This document shows positions 1-9,066 of a DNA stretch of 64,000 nt, piece after piece. This stretch comes from Stutzerimonas stutzeri (GTDB lineage Bacteria; Pseudomonadota; Gammaproteobacteria; Pseudomonadales; Pseudomonadaceae). The position numbers and the translations under genes were made by a program. The stretch covers positions 1 to 64,000 of the forward strand of contig NZ_JAAMQZ010000022.1 of assembly GCF_013522825.1 (NCBI RefSeq), in the 5' to 3' direction. How positions within the stretch are numbered: position 1 is the stretch's first letter; the number at the start of each line of letters is the position of its first letter. The notes beneath the pieces were generated by a model that worked only from the letters and a program-made list of their open reading frames with translations, was not told the origin of the DNA and did not search any database.

Positions 1-128
1 CCGGTTGAGTGGCCGGATGGCCGTGGAATCAGTGGCCGGATGCGCGTGGAATGGGTGGCCGGATCAGCGTGGAATCGGTGGTCAGATGCTCATGGAATGG
101 GTGGCCAGATGACCGTGGAATCCGCACA
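1..128. mobile_element. IS21-like terminus with five 23-bp repeats
   Basis: Five direct repeats with an exact 23-bp period start at 9, 32, 55, 78 and 101 (core gtggccggat, then cgtggaat). Read on the minus strand from 128 inward, the sequence starts TGTGCGGATTCC. Multiple internal repeats at each end and TG-type tips are typical of IS21-family elements, whose transposase binds them. Position 128 is also where the neighbouring permease frame stops looking like a membrane protein. The istA/istB genes would lie to the left, outside the window, so the family call rests on the repeats alone. Confidence 0.6.
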
Positions 129-673
129 GCTGTTGCTACTGCCAAGACCAAGGGTAAAGCGATCAGCACTACGAAGGCCTCAACAAATGGGCCGACCGAT
201 ATAACCACCGCCGAGTCATTACCCACCATGAAGGCTAGATAGAGGGGCAGTAGCACAAGCTGAAGCAAGAGTAGTAATGGCGTTGCCGCCAGAGTCAGTT
301 TGGAGTCGCCCTTACCGATATGGGTAAACACCACCACATAATCGATACAAGGCGTCAGCAAGACCAATAGTGCGCCCACCAAAATCGCCGGGTGGTCGGC
401 TAGGCCCATCGTCAACGCCCAAACCAACAGGGGGATGGCGACGAAATTGGCGGTCAGCAGCGCGGTCATGAAACGCTTGTTTGCAAGCCCTTCGCGGAGA
501 TCCAGGAATGGGATCTGTAGAAACATGGCGTACATCAGCACAGCGATAGCTGGTGTCACCAACGCACCTAACGCTTGAGAGGCATCAGGTGCGAGCAGGC
601 CTCCGATAGCCGCGACAATGACCGCGACGAAGTAAACGGGAATCTGGTTCTTCTCTAGCTGTTCTCTGTCCAC
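129..673 (-). pseudogene. ACR3/BASS-type permease, 3'-truncated by IS
   Basis: The frame starts at a GTG (671-673) with an AAGGG Shine-Dalgarno and encodes about 181 residues with roughly six hydrophobic segments. The motif LLTPCID (TPC in the fourth segment) is typical of the bile-acid/arsenite permease superfamily (SBF, ACR3-like), usually annotated as arsenic resistance protein. Family members are about 320 aa with ten membrane segments, so roughly the last 40% is missing. After residue ~181 the frame enters the IS-like end and adds an unrelated Arg/Pro-rich tail. It is divergent from the MerR regulator at 767 and has a MerR-type promoter. Substrate (arsenite or another oxyanion) is inferred; the truncated protein is unlikely to transport. 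Confidence 0.7.
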
Positions 674-714
674 GGAATGCCCTTAAAACGCGTGAAATCA
701 TTTTTCGATTGAGC

Positions 715-745
715 AGGTTAATATCTGTAGCTACTACAGGTTCAA
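715..745 (-). promoter_or_regulatory. MerR-type promoter/operator of the permease
   Basis: On the minus strand, -35 TTGAAC (740-745) is separated from -10-like TAACCT (715-720) by 19 bp. The spacer holds the perfect palindrome ctgtagctactacag (725-739). An over-long 19-bp spacer with a dyad between -35 and -10 is the signature of MerR-family activation by DNA distortion. It lies between the divergent regulator (767) and permease (673) genes, with a leader of about 35 nt to the permease GTG. Confidence 0.8.
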
Positions 746-766
746 GAAAATGCTTGGGGAGTTTGG

Positions 767-1201
767 ATGTCAGGAATCGGAGCGCTGTCGAAATCAACGG
801 GTTGCCACATTGAAACGATTCGCTACTACGAGAAAATAGGCCTTCTCCCTCCGGCCCTACGGTCGACAGGGGGGCATCGAATCTATACCGAAAAGCATCG
901 GTCACGACTCATCTTCATCCGGCAGAATCGTGAACTGGGCTTTCCACTCGACGATATCCGCGAACTCATTGCGCTCGCGGCAGATGCTGATCGTCCGTGT
1001 GCTGATGCGTTGTCGGTGGTCAAGAAGCACTTGGCAGAAGTGGAATCTAAGGTAGCTAAGCTCCAGCAGATCCGGATAGAGCTGCTCTCAATGGCAGGCA
1101 CGTGTGAGTCAACATGCCTAGGCTCGAACACTCCAGACTGTACGATTGTTGAGTCACTGTTCGAACCCGCTGCTGGGGCTCGCTCTGGTTGCTGCTCCTA
1201 G
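767..1201 (+). CDS. MerR-family metal-responsive regulator
   Basis: The protein has 144 residues, the usual length for this family. The N-terminal winged HTH is clear (ETIRYYEKIGLLPP at residues 16-29, then GGHRIY), followed by the dimerisation helix (about 80-111). Candidate metal ligands are Cys78, Cys113, Cys117 and Cys125, plus a Cys-Cys pair near the C-terminus. Cys78 and Cys113 match the placing in the PbrR/CadR/MerR group, while the C113-x3-C117-x7-C125 loop is not one I can assign to a metal. The start is supported by GGGGAG five bases upstream. It presumably controls the divergent permease through the 19-bp-spacer promoter, and perhaps itself. The target gene is broken here, so the regulator may be an orphan. 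Confidence 0.85.
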   Translation: MSGIGALSKSTGCHIETIRYYEKIGLLPPALRSTGGHRIYTEKHRSRLIFIRQNRELGFPLDDIRELIALAADADRPCADALSVVKKHLAEVESKVAKLQQIRIELLSMAGTCESTCLGSNTPDCTIVESLFEPAAGARSGCCS

Positions 1202-1424
1202 ACGAGTCAAGAGCATAGGGGGAGCAAGCTGCCATCGAAACCGAATAGCGCGATAGTCTCGACAGGGTGTTTCGAGCGTCCGTCTACACCAAGCGGGCTG
1301 GTGCAAGATGTGTTGGGCAGACGCTTGCAGGAGAGACGTCTAAAACGATGAGGCTAGGCCTAGACTTGCCATTCGACACCCGCATCCTGGCCAACCAAGA
1401 TTGGCTAGCCAGGCATCGACTCAG

Positions 1425-2258
1425 TTAGATCGATACAGGAGCGGGGATATGAGGATGTGGGTCATAGCCCACAACCTCAAAGTCTTCAAATTTGTAGTCG
1501 TAGATGCTCTCTGGCTTACGCTTGAACACCAATTTTGGAAGAGGGCGCGGATCACGAGTCAGTTGCAGCTTAACTTGCTCAATATGGTTCAAGTAAATAT
1601 GCGCATCACCCATGGTAACTACAACTTCGCCAACTCCCAAATCGCACTGCTGTGCGAGCATATGAGTTAGAAAACTAACTCCAGCCAAATTGTAGGGATT
1701 GCCAAGCAATAGGTCACTAGACCGAATATATAAGTGCGCGGACAACTTATTATTTGCCACATAGAATTGATAGAGCAGATGGCACGGTGGCAAAGCCATC
1801 TTCCCGTTCCGGGCATTCTCCTGAGGGCTCACAGACTCATCGGGAAGGTACTCGACGTTCCATCCGTGGAAGAGGATGCGACGGCTGTTCGGGTTCGTCT
1901 TGAGCGTGTTGATGACGTAGTCAATCTGATTGATGGTCTTGCCGTCCTGGGTAGGCCAGGCCGTCCACTGCTTGCCGTAGATCGGGCCGAGGTCACCGTC
2001 TTCAGTTGCCCACTCATCCCAGATGCTGACACCATGCTCCTTCAGCCATTTGGTATTCGTGTCACCATTCAGGAACCAGATCATCTCGTTGATGATGCTC
2101 TTGAAATGCAGCTTCTTGGTGGTGAGGAGCGGGAAGCCATCCTCCAGGTTGTGGCGGAATTGGCGACCAAAGACACTCAGCGTGCCGGTGCCGGTGCGAT
2201 CGCCTTTCTCGACGCCATTCTCTAGCACGTCGGCCAGCAAATCGTGGTACATCTTCAT
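1425..2258 (-). CDS. thyA: Thymidylate synthase (island copy, intact)
   Basis: This makes dTMP from dUMP with methylene-tetrahydrofolate. The 277-aa protein has all key elements: Arg21 in GDRTGTGT, catalytic Cys159 in [12 protein letters not shown], Asp182 in RSSD, Asn190 in GNPYNLA, and His220/Tyr222 in GDAHIYLNH. It is about 13 residues longer than the E. coli-type enzyme because of an insert before the catalytic Cys ([17 protein letters not shown]). It is clearly a different lineage from the resident copy at 8551-9066. Its ATG overlaps the stop of the upstream 168-aa gene (2255-2258), making it the last gene of the recombinase operon. With the resident gene split, it is probably the only functional thyA here. 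Confidence 0.95.
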   Translation of the reverse strand: MKMYHDLLADVLENGVEKGDRTGTGTLSVFGRQFRHNLEDGFPLLTTKKLHFKSIINEMIWFLNGDTNTKWLKEHGVSIWDEWATEDGDLGPIYGKQWTAWPTQDGKTINQIDYVINTLKTNPNSRRILFHGWNVEYLPDESVSPQENARNGKMALPPCHLLYQFYVANNKLSAHLYIRSSDLLLGNPYNLAGVSFLTHMLAQQCDLGVGEVVVTMGDAHIYLNHIEQVKLQLTRDPRPLPKLVFKRKPESIYDYKFEDFEVVGYDPHPHIPAPVSI

Positions 2259-2761
2259 TTCGGTTCCTCAAGGTTCGCGCTGACCAAATCCAGCGCGTCA
2301 CGTAATTTCAGAATTTCGGCATCTTGCTCTTTGATCTTCCGGCGCAGCTCATCTGCGACCTGATTGAAATAGTCCCTAGACTCGCGGACAGTGTCCAATC
2401 TCTTCTTGAACGTGGCACAAGAGTTCTCAGATTCCTGATACCTATTGAACCAATAAAGCACTTCCAATCGACTCTTTTCAAGGCGTTGCATCAGAATCGT
2501 CTTAGGATCCTGCTTCTTCTCAGCCTTGACCCTCTGAGCAAGCACTGCAATGCGACGGTTGTCCTTGATCGCCTCAAGCCGCTGCGCCGGGAAGTCACGT
2601 TGCCGGATAGTGTTGCGATGAATGCCTGTGATGCGGCTCAGCTCCGCCATCGTCGGCTTCAGTTTCGGATCAGAGGCAATCTGCATAAGCCCCTGAGCCA
2701 GCAGCTCAGTGTTCCGGTCGTAGTCGAGCTTATTCTTGGCATCAAAGGCCTGGACTGTCAT
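2255..2761 (-). CDS. Small HTH/coiled-coil recombination accessory protein
   Basis: The 168-aa protein has an HTH-like segment at about residues 38-60 ([19 protein letters not shown]). A long charged helical region follows, probably coiled coil, from ~90 to the C-terminus. It overlaps the 689-aa recombinase gene by ATGA at 2758-2761 and thyA by ATGA at 2255-2258. Size, position and architecture resemble the small third proteins of recombinase-trio elements: TnpC of Tn554, and GmtX of Gamma-Mobile-Trio islands. A role as DNA-binding accessory or directionality factor is inferred from that context and not visible in the sequence. Confidence 0.65.
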   Translation of the reverse strand: MTVQAFDAKNKLDYDRNTELLAQGLMQIASDPKLKPTMAELSRITGIHRNTIRQRDFPAQRLEAIKDNRRIAVLAQRVKAEKKQDPKTILMQRLEKSRLEVLYWFNRYQESENSCATFKKRLDTVRESRDYFNQVADELRRKIKEQDAEILKLRDALDLVSANLEEPK

Positions 2762-4827
2762 ACCTCAACCTCCTCACCCAGATGTTCCAACACACCCTTG
2801 GCTTCCTCCATCGCCGCTCGCAATTCCTCCTCCGCGCCTGCTGAGTTCGGAGAGCTCAAGGCCAAGCTGTTCTGCACATAGATCTCCCGCCATTTAGGGG
2901 CATGAGCCTTTGTGACAACGGCGTTTTTGCACCGATTCGGATTGCAACGCAGCGATCCGATGCAGGGAAGAGACTCGTCAAATAGCTCGCGCTGACCGCC
3001 ATAGCAGAAGCCTTGTCCCACATTGATGATCGCCATGCGCTTCTTGGCCATCTGGGCGATGATTTGCTCTTTGGTGTAGCCAGCCGCCATGTACCCGCTG
3101 AACACCTTCTTCATCCGCGCCTTGTGGCTCTCTGCATTGGGGCCGGCGTAGTTACCGTCAGGATCGCAGTAGCTCAGGATGTACTCCTCCTCCGCCATTT
3201 GTGTCGGCGCCTTACTAGAAGAACGCCCACCCTTGGACAAGATCTCAGCGATTGCTCCGTACCCAAGCGTCACCGCACTGAACGCCTTGTTCTGGCCAGC
3301 ACTACCGATGAGGTCACCGAAATGCTTCAGCTGGTGAGAGATAAACGGAAGACCAAGCTCTGCCCTGGCCATCTGATAGGCCAGGGTGTGCCGCAACGTG
3401 TAAGGTGAGAACTCCAGGCTCTCGAACTCCTCGTCCGTCAGAATCTCCTCAAAAAACGTGCTGAACTGGCGAGTGATGCCGACGGAGGACATCGAGTTCG
3501 GTTCAGCCTCCTGATCGACGGTGTCCACACTGGAGAACAGGTAAGGGTTTTGCTTCACCTTAGCGATGAAGCAAGCAGCACGAATCGCGTCACGCACGAT
3601 CGGAATCGCGATCCATTTGTCGTCGAACAGCTTGGCCAAGCCTTGGCGATGTTTGATCACGTTGCTGATCAGCAACCAGTAATCGCTCTCCTCCTCCATG
3701 CACGACTCAACCAGGATCTCTGAAAGCTCTGAAGGCCGCATGCCGGTGTACTGCGCCACAAGATAGCAGGCACTGTACGAGACGAAATTGATGTACCGAC
3801 GAAACTCATCGTCCAATCTCGCACTGGTGAGCTTGACCAGGGTTTCAGGTGCCTTGAAATCATGCTGACCGATTTGCGACAGGTACTCAGGTCGAACCTC
3901 ATCCAATGCTTCAGCCATCGCGTCGGACTCGTAGCCTTTCCTGCGGAGCCGCAGAGCCACGTAGAGATCGAAGTTATACCGCGACAGCTCCTGGGCCCTT
4001 GCCAACGAATAGCCACTGGCATTTTGGCGGGTCAGGGCAACCAGATCATCTACAGGCTCCCCTAGAGTGCTTAGGAAATCGACGACTGCGAACGACGCCT
4101 CGCGGGAAGCCTTCTCGAACACATCGTTCGGCAGAATACGGTATGTGCGCTCGGAATCAGGGACGTGCTTGAGTACCTTGGCCCAGGCCAGCGACTCCAG
4201 CTGAACGTACGGCAGTGGCTCTTCGAAAATCTGCTCCTCGAAAAATGGCGACCTGACCAAGGTAAAGAACTTCTTGAGATCAGGGCCAAAGGCGTAGGGA
4301 TGAATGAGCGCTGCCTCCCGGTACATACCCGTGTCAAAGTACGTCAGACCATGGTGTGCAACCTCGAAGAACTCATCCGTCATCAGCTGACGCGCCTGCC
4401 CCGACATCGTATCCAGGAAGCTCAATCCAGCCTTCATGCATGAAATGGCGGTGTTGGCCTTGATGTTCCTTGGCGAGGCAAACGATCGGGTTGCCGCCGG
4501 CATCTTCAGCCAGCAATACAGGGCCACCTTGACCTCCAAGACCGCCGACTGATTGAGCAATGGATACGATTCAAAATTGAGCCGTAGCTTGGCTCCTTGG
4601 ACGTTCCTGGCTGCGTTCGGATGATCGTCATTGAAGTCCCATACGGCGTCGCCCAAGACGGACGTCTTACTGACAGGCAACGCCATAAGCGCCTGGTACC
4701 AAGAGAGTGCTTCCAGCGACACAGGAGTCGGATCGGCGATGTTTCTGCGCAACTCAAGCAGCAGGGTGTGAGCAGCTGTACGCCACTGTTTGTACGCAGC
4801 GAGTTCAGGGATCAGAGCATGGTTCAC
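2758..4827 (-). CDS. Tyrosine-recombinase-like protein, 689 aa
   Basis: The C-terminal half carries a degenerate tyrosine recombinase core: Arg364 in YTGMRPSEL, Tyr476/Arg479/His480 in SPYTLRHT (Tyr where His is usual), His502 in LKHFG, and candidate nucleophile Tyr523 in VTLGYG. The N-terminal ~330 residues match no domain I recognise. Beyond the core lies a Cys cluster (Cys608, 622, 628, 633), possibly a zinc site. The start is a GTG overlapping the previous stop (GTGA at 4824-4827). Large recombinase partners of this kind occur in Tn554 (TnpB) and Gamma-Mobile-Trio elements (GmtZ-like); subfamily membership is not tested. Confidence 0.8.
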   Translation of the reverse strand: MNHALIPELAAYKQWRTAAHTLLLELRRNIADPTPVSLEALSWYQALMALPVSKTSVLGDAVWDFNDDHPNAARNVQGAKLRLNFESYPLLNQSAVLEVKVALYCWLKMPAATRSFASPRNIKANTAISCMKAGLSFLDTMSGQARQLMTDEFFEVAHHGLTYFDTGMYREAALIHPYAFGPDLKKFFTLVRSPFFEEQIFEEPLPYVQLESLAWAKVLKHVPDSERTYRILPNDVFEKASREASFAVVDFLSTLGEPVDDLVALTRQNASGYSLARAQELSRYNFDLYVALRLRRKGYESDAMAEALDEVRPEYLSQIGQHDFKAPETLVKLTSARLDDEFRRYINFVSYSACYLVAQYTGMRPSELSEILVESCMEEESDYWLLISNVIKHRQGLAKLFDDKWIAIPIVRDAIRAACFIAKVKQNPYLFSSVDTVDQEAEPNSMSSVGITRQFSTFFEEILTDEEFESLEFSPYTLRHTLAYQMARAELGLPFISHQLKHFGDLIGSAGQNKAFSAVTLGYGAIAEILSKGGRSSSKAPTQMAEEEYILSYCDPDGNYAGPNAESHKARMKKVFSGYMAAGYTKEQIIAQMAKKRMAIINVGQGFCYGGQRELFDESLPCIGSLRCNPNRCKNAVVTKAHAPKWREIYVQNSLALSSPNSAGAEEELRAAMEEAKGVLEHLGEEVEV

Positions 4828-7172
4828 AGCGTTACCCCCTCGGTCAAAATACTGACCTGCAGGTTTTCAGAGAGGCGCTCAGCCTTGGTCAACTCTTCTA
4901 CGGAAAAGTCCGATGTCTCAGGATCTAGAAGGTTGTTCAGCACATCAAGGTTGTCCAGGATGACGGCTCCGTAAGGCGTATCGAGCACCCGGTTGACCTC
5001 AATCATTCTTTGGTAGTCGCGCCGCATGGCGAAGAGCTCCGGCAGGTGCGATACCGTGATGATGCTGTTGCTGCATGAAAGGCACTTGTTAAACAGCGTG
5101 CAGGGCTTGCTGGGGTCGTAGCTTGCCAAAGCCTTGATGAATGCTGGTGGATCAAAGACGTTCATGCAGGTCGCCAGGCCAGAACGCAGCGGCATAGCTT
5201 CAGGCGCGGACTCGATAGTCGTGGTCGGGATGAGCTTCGGGGCCTCCTCCAGCGTGTCTTGCTGCATTTCATGGAGAACCTTGTTCAGCATCCGGCGCGC
5301 CATGGGGTTGAAATCCATCTGATCCAGATAGGCCATGGTGGTGCTGAGGCTCTTATGTCCCAGGAGCACCTGAATCTCACGCGGAGAGACGCCGCGCTCG
5401 ATCAGCTCGCTCACGAAACTTGGTCGGAAACGTGACGGTGATAGTTTGAGAGGATTGCCATCTTCGTCAAGCAGCCCGTGATCCTGAGAGAACTTATCCA
5501 GGGTCTTATTGAGCTGGTTGCCACCAGAGTTCTCAAAGGAATCTACAACACCGTATTTCCTGGGAGAGCTTGAACGGTAGATGAAGAGCTTGTTCTGAGC
5601 CTCGACAGGCGCATTCAAGCGGATCTCACGGGTCAGATGCTTCACATCGTCAAAGATTTTCTTGACCACACGGCCTTGAGACGTCGTCAGCCAAGAAATT
5701 TCCGCATGGAAAATATCGAGATGAAGCATCTTCGCGCCTTCAGAACGCTCTTTCCAATACAGCAAGCAAGGCCGATCGGTTAAGTCATGGCGTTCAATGA
5801 AATCATCCAGCTCCAGTCCAAGCAAAGAGTCAGCGTTCATGCCGGTGACCTGGGCAAGCCGAGCGATGTATGGCGCAATGACTCGACCATCGATCTGATA
5901 CTGCACGCCCCAGCTTTTATAAACCTCGAAGATAGAAATTGACGAAGTCGAAATAATCGACATAAACGCCCGTTGATAGGGGTCGTTTTTATCTACGGAT
6001 TCGAAGCTCAAGGGCTTGCAGTCGAGTTTGTTCTCAAAAATCCACCGCGCATTATCGAGAGTGTTAAAGCCTCGGCGTACTTTTCCGTCAGGGTTCAGCG
6101 GATTTTCCCCTACCTGGCTTGGAACGTAAGGCTGGGCCAAGCGATTGGTTTCCTCAATCTCTTGCTCAATGACTTTCGAGATTCGGTTTCGCACAGCCTG
6201 GGGATAAGGCTTGTACTGGTCAGTCTCACGTTCAGTATCAAACCCTGCAGCACCGACGAAACTGGTCAGCCCCAGGCCCTCAATCTGGATAGCGCGTGCC
6301 ATCATTTTCCGAGCAGAGCTCATAAGGGTACTGCTGTGGCTGGTCGACAGTGAACGCTCAAGGATCTTGTCCTGGAGATATCCCCTGAGCTTAGGAAGGG
6401 AGTACGGCGTTACCAGCTCCCGGATATCCTCCTGGCCTGTGTAGTTGGCCTCCATGAGATAGGCTCGGAAGTATTTAAAAGCCTCGATGAAGTTGTTTTG
6501 ACCAGACGTACTACTGCTCTTCATTGATGAAGCGCTGAATAGGTGCAGCAAGTGCTGGAAGGGATGCTCCGCTTCCGGGCTTGCGAGGTCAGACAGGCGA
6601 TGGATGTGGACTGAGCGCAAAGCGCTGAAGACGTCTCGCAAAGATTTAGTGGGTTTGCTCTCTGTTTTCGAGGCAACCCGTTGCTCAACAGTTTGGTAGC
6701 TGGAATCAAGTACGCCGAGCTTTCGGAGGTCATCGACGATCTCCTCGAATGTCATCCTCACGAGTTCATATCTCGTCCTCGCGCCATTGAAGCCTGATAA
6801 CTCAGGAATCTCGCTCAAGAAGCCTCGATCCTTGATGCTATTGCCAAACACCGGGATGGCCAACTTCTCCTCCATAGGCATGCCTTCATACCAAGCAAGC
6901 AACCTACGGCGCCAATCGCAAGCGTTCGACGAGTGACCTGGGACAATGATGCCTTCGGAGCGCATCGCATCGAAGATCGGCTCAAAGTATGAAGTGCGCT
7001 TAGAGATCGCCATTGGGCTGAGGTTGGTCTGTTCAATGACGTAGTTAGGGGCTACGGCCAAGTCCTCCCCCCTACTGAGGCATACCCTAAGCAACGATTC
7101 ACGATCATCAGTGACGCGGGCCACAAACGATTCAATGACAGCATCTACCTGAGCGCTAGTCAGCCGACTCAT
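4824..7172 (-). CDS. Degenerate tyrosine-recombinase-like protein, 782 aa
   Basis: The middle gene of the recombinase set. The C-terminal core is recognisable by [15 protein letters not shown] (His606, Tyr615) and SPSRFRPSF (Arg583). The first catalytic Arg is missing: the box I equivalent reads [11 protein letters not shown], with Asn446 where TGMR is expected. The His of HxxR is Ser580. A Cys cluster follows the core (Cys691-x5-Cys697-x2-Cys700). The N-terminal ~400 residues are unassigned. It overlaps the 415-aa recombinase gene by ATGA at 7169-7172. The missing Arg suggests it may not cleave DNA alone and may act structurally or with a partner; this is inference. Confidence 0.78.
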   Translation of the reverse strand: MSRLTSAQVDAVIESFVARVTDDRESLLRVCLSRGEDLAVAPNYVIEQTNLSPMAISKRTSYFEPIFDAMRSEGIIVPGHSSNACDWRRRLLAWYEGMPMEEKLAIPVFGNSIKDRGFLSEIPELSGFNGARTRYELVRMTFEEIVDDLRKLGVLDSSYQTVEQRVASKTESKPTKSLRDVFSALRSVHIHRLSDLASPEAEHPFQHLLHLFSASSMKSSSTSGQNNFIEAFKYFRAYLMEANYTGQEDIRELVTPYSLPKLRGYLQDKILERSLSTSHSSTLMSSARKMMARAIQIEGLGLTSFVGAAGFDTERETDQYKPYPQAVRNRISKVIEQEIEETNRLAQPYVPSQVGENPLNPDGKVRRGFNTLDNARWIFENKLDCKPLSFESVDKNDPYQRAFMSIISTSSISIFEVYKSWGVQYQIDGRVIAPYIARLAQVTGMNADSLLGLELDDFIERHDLTDRPCLLYWKERSEGAKMLHLDIFHAEISWLTTSQGRVVKKIFDDVKHLTREIRLNAPVEAQNKLFIYRSSSPRKYGVVDSFENSGGNQLNKTLDKFSQDHGLLDEDGNPLKLSPSRFRPSFVSELIERGVSPREIQVLLGHKSLSTTMAYLDQMDFNPMARRMLNKVLHEMQQDTLEEAPKLIPTTTIESAPEAMPLRSGLATCMNVFDPPAFIKALASYDPSKPCTLFNKCLSCSNSIITVSHLPELFAMRRDYQRMIEVNRVLDTPYGAVILDNLDVLNNLLDPETSDFSVEELTKAERLSENLQVSILTEGVTL

Positions 7173-8416
7173 TTCATATCTCCCGCATCAATTTTCAGGC
7201 GCGTCTGTTGGGAAAGCTCGGCCATCTCGCCTGCTTTCGTCTTGGTTTCAGTTCCGGGGCGTACGAGCTTCTGGTAGAGGTCGTATGGGATCTGGGTATA
7301 GGTTTCCGACGTGCTGAGGCGCGAGTGACCCAGCGTCTTTTGCACGGTCACTAGCCGGTCAAGGTAATCACTACCAATGTCTGGCGTCCTCAACAGGGCA
7401 TAGGCGTTCCCGTGCCTCAACTTGTGGGGAGAGATCATCCTGTCGATTTTCAGCAGGTTCAGCGCTCGCTCGGATGTGCGCTCCAAGAGCTTGGAGATCG
7501 AGCGAGGGGTGTACTCACCCCCCTCCGCATTCAGGAAAGCAGGGGTGTTCTCAGCCCCCTTGAATTGACGCTTAGTCATTTTGTACAGCGGCGAAGCATG
7601 GTACTTCTTGATGCGCAGCAGCGTGGCGCGGCTGACCAACGTCTGACGGGGTTTGAAGGAGTCCGCAGGGCCTTTGCTTCCATCAATATGCAGCGGGCAG
7701 TAGTCCGCGTTCACCGGTTCTGAGACACCAGGCGAGATGAACAACGTGTCCTGGAATTGAAGGGCATCATCGATGGCTTTGAGGGTCACTCGCGGGACTT
7801 CTGAGCGGCGCACGCCTGCGTCGTACATGAACTGGAGCAAGCAACGCTCACGCTCACTCTGCGTGGCCAGGATGAGCTCTCTGAGATTATTCAGGGAACA
7901 GGCTACCACCAAGTTCTTGTTAGGACGGGGAGATAGGTACCCGGCAGTGTAAGGGTTAGGCGCGGTACGAGGCGCGGGTACGTCGTCCACTCCCCGGCAT
8001 AGAGAATCGTTGAAAAACGCCATCAAAGACGAATCCCGGTTGCGCACCGTCGTCTTGGAAAGACCTTCTGCCTCGAGTAGGTGAGCGAAGTACTCCTCGA
8101 TCACGTGGGTACGGATTTCCAAGAACGCTGAGTCACGCTCGCAATCACGGAACTCACGGCGGTTCATCAGGTACTCGCAGGTGTACCCGAGGTTGCGACC
8201 ATAGGTGATGGCCGTCTGCTGGGATATATCGGCTTCCCGGAGCGCGTGGGATAGGTAGCCCGAAATCAAAGGCATTAGGCGCTCATCATCATCAAAGACG
8301 GCTGTCCCTATGACGTTCACGGCTTCCTGAATTGGGGATTCTTCAGATGGGTCGTCCCGCCTGGTTGGGGACTCTCTGAAATCTAGGGGGGTGCCCCTAA
8401 CTGCGATGACCTTCAC
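7169..8416 (-). CDS. Tyrosine recombinase/integrase, 415 aa
   Basis: This is the most canonical of the three recombinases. An N-terminal SAM-like core-binding domain (about 45-145) precedes a catalytic domain with Arg203 in [10 protein letters not shown], His331/Arg334 in SPHKLRHG, His364 in LGHSRLS and nucleophile Tyr373 in TSETYTQIP. The start is GTG 8414-8416, preceded by GAGGAG ten bases upstream. The open frame continues far upstream through thyA, but that part is antisense-style shadow. It is the first gene of the operon and lies 135 bp from the island edge, so it is the best candidate for the integrase acting on thyA. A TATAGT box at about 8445-8450 (minus strand) may be its -10. Confidence 0.9.
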   Translation of the reverse strand: MKVIAVRGTPLDFRESPTRRDDPSEESPIQEAVNVIGTAVFDDDERLMPLISGYLSHALREADISQQTAITYGRNLGYTCEYLMNRREFRDCERDSAFLEIRTHVIEEYFAHLLEAEGLSKTTVRNRDSSLMAFFNDSLCRGVDDVPAPRTAPNPYTAGYLSPRPNKNLVVACSLNNLRELILATQSERERCLLQFMYDAGVRRSEVPRVTLKAIDDALQFQDTLFISPGVSEPVNADYCPLHIDGSKGPADSFKPRQTLVSRATLLRIKKYHASPLYKMTKRQFKGAENTPAFLNAEGGEYTPRSISKLLERTSERALNLLKIDRMISPHKLRHGNAYALLRTPDIGSDYLDRLVTVQKTLGHSRLSTSETYTQIPYDLYQKLVRPGTETKTKAGEMAELSQQTRLKIDAGDMK

Positions 8417-8505
8417 TGCTTCCGTTCTCCTCAAAGCGGCCCGTACTATACACAATGTGCATTTCGTACCGGGGCACAATAAATGAGCTTGGAAGTAAAG
8501 CCTTA

Positions 8506-9066
8506 CTACGCAGCCATTGCGTACTGTGCAGGTTCTTCGAGGGGGTATAATAGGAAGATGTCCGCCGAGCGCTGGTAGAGCTGGCAACTGAGCCTGCCGT
8601 CGGCGACGTAGAACTGGAACAGCGCGTGGCACGGCGGCAGGGCCATCTGGTCGACCAGCGCAGGGTTCCAGGCCGAGACGATCAGGCGGCGCGAGTCCGG
8701 ATTGCTTTTGATCATGTCCACCAGCTTGGCGATCTGGTCCACCGACTCGCCATTGGGCGCCGGCCAGTTGCGCCACTGGTAGCCGTAGACCGGCCCCAGC
8801 TCGCCATTTTCGTCGGCCCACTCGTCCCAGATACGCACGCCGTTTTCCTGCAGGTAGCGCACATTGGTATCGCCCTGCAGGAACCACAGCAGCTCGTGGA
8901 TGATGGATTTGAGGTGGCACTTCTTGGTGGTTACCAGCGGAAAGCCATCGGCCAGGTCGAAGCGCATCTGATGGCCGAACACGCTGTAGGTGCCGGTGCC
9001 GGTGCGGTCGCTCTTGAAGGTGCCGTTCTCGCGCACATGGCGCATCAGGTCGAGATACTGTTTCAT
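8506..9066 (-). pseudogene. thyA: Resident thyA, split by the island after codon 172
   Basis: Residues 1-172 are a normal Pseudomonas-type ThyA, including catalytic Cys146 in [12 protein letters not shown] and Asp168 in RSADIFL. From codon 173 the family sequence (GLPFNIASY...) is replaced by 14 island-encoded residues ending at the stop at 8506. About 92 C-terminal residues are lost, including the dUMP-binding Asn and the His/Tyr pair of the last third, so the stub cannot be active. It still overlaps lgt by ATGA (9063-9066), the native arrangement, so it is probably still expressed. The missing 3' part should lie at the far end of the island. Confidence 0.93.

Larger units (their letters stand above)
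1..8551. mobile_element. Genomic island (right part) inserted in thyA
   Basis: The stretch is visibly more AT-rich than the rest of the window. It carries an insertion-sequence end, a metal-type regulator, a recombinase operon and a second thyA. Its right edge is sharp: the resident thyA reading frame matches the family up to Leu172 (8551) and then runs into unrelated sequence. The recombinase operon starts about 135 bp inside this edge and reads into the island, as expected for an integrase module next to its attachment site. The left edge and the missing 3' part of thyA are not in the window, so island size and any target-site duplication cannot be judged. Confidence 0.85.

Noticed and set aside
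9..123. Possible CRISPR array
   Set aside because: The five 23-bp units are contiguous, with no unique spacers of constant length, no leader and no cas genes; they fit IS-end repeats.
1386..1413. Terminator between merR and the island thyA
   Set aside because: There is an imperfect dyad (gccaa...ttggc within cctgg...ccagg), but the stem is short and no T-run follows.
8417..8560. tRNA gene as the island attachment site
   Set aside because: No cloverleaf or tRNA-like 3' end is visible at the junction; the broken sequence is clearly the thyA coding region.
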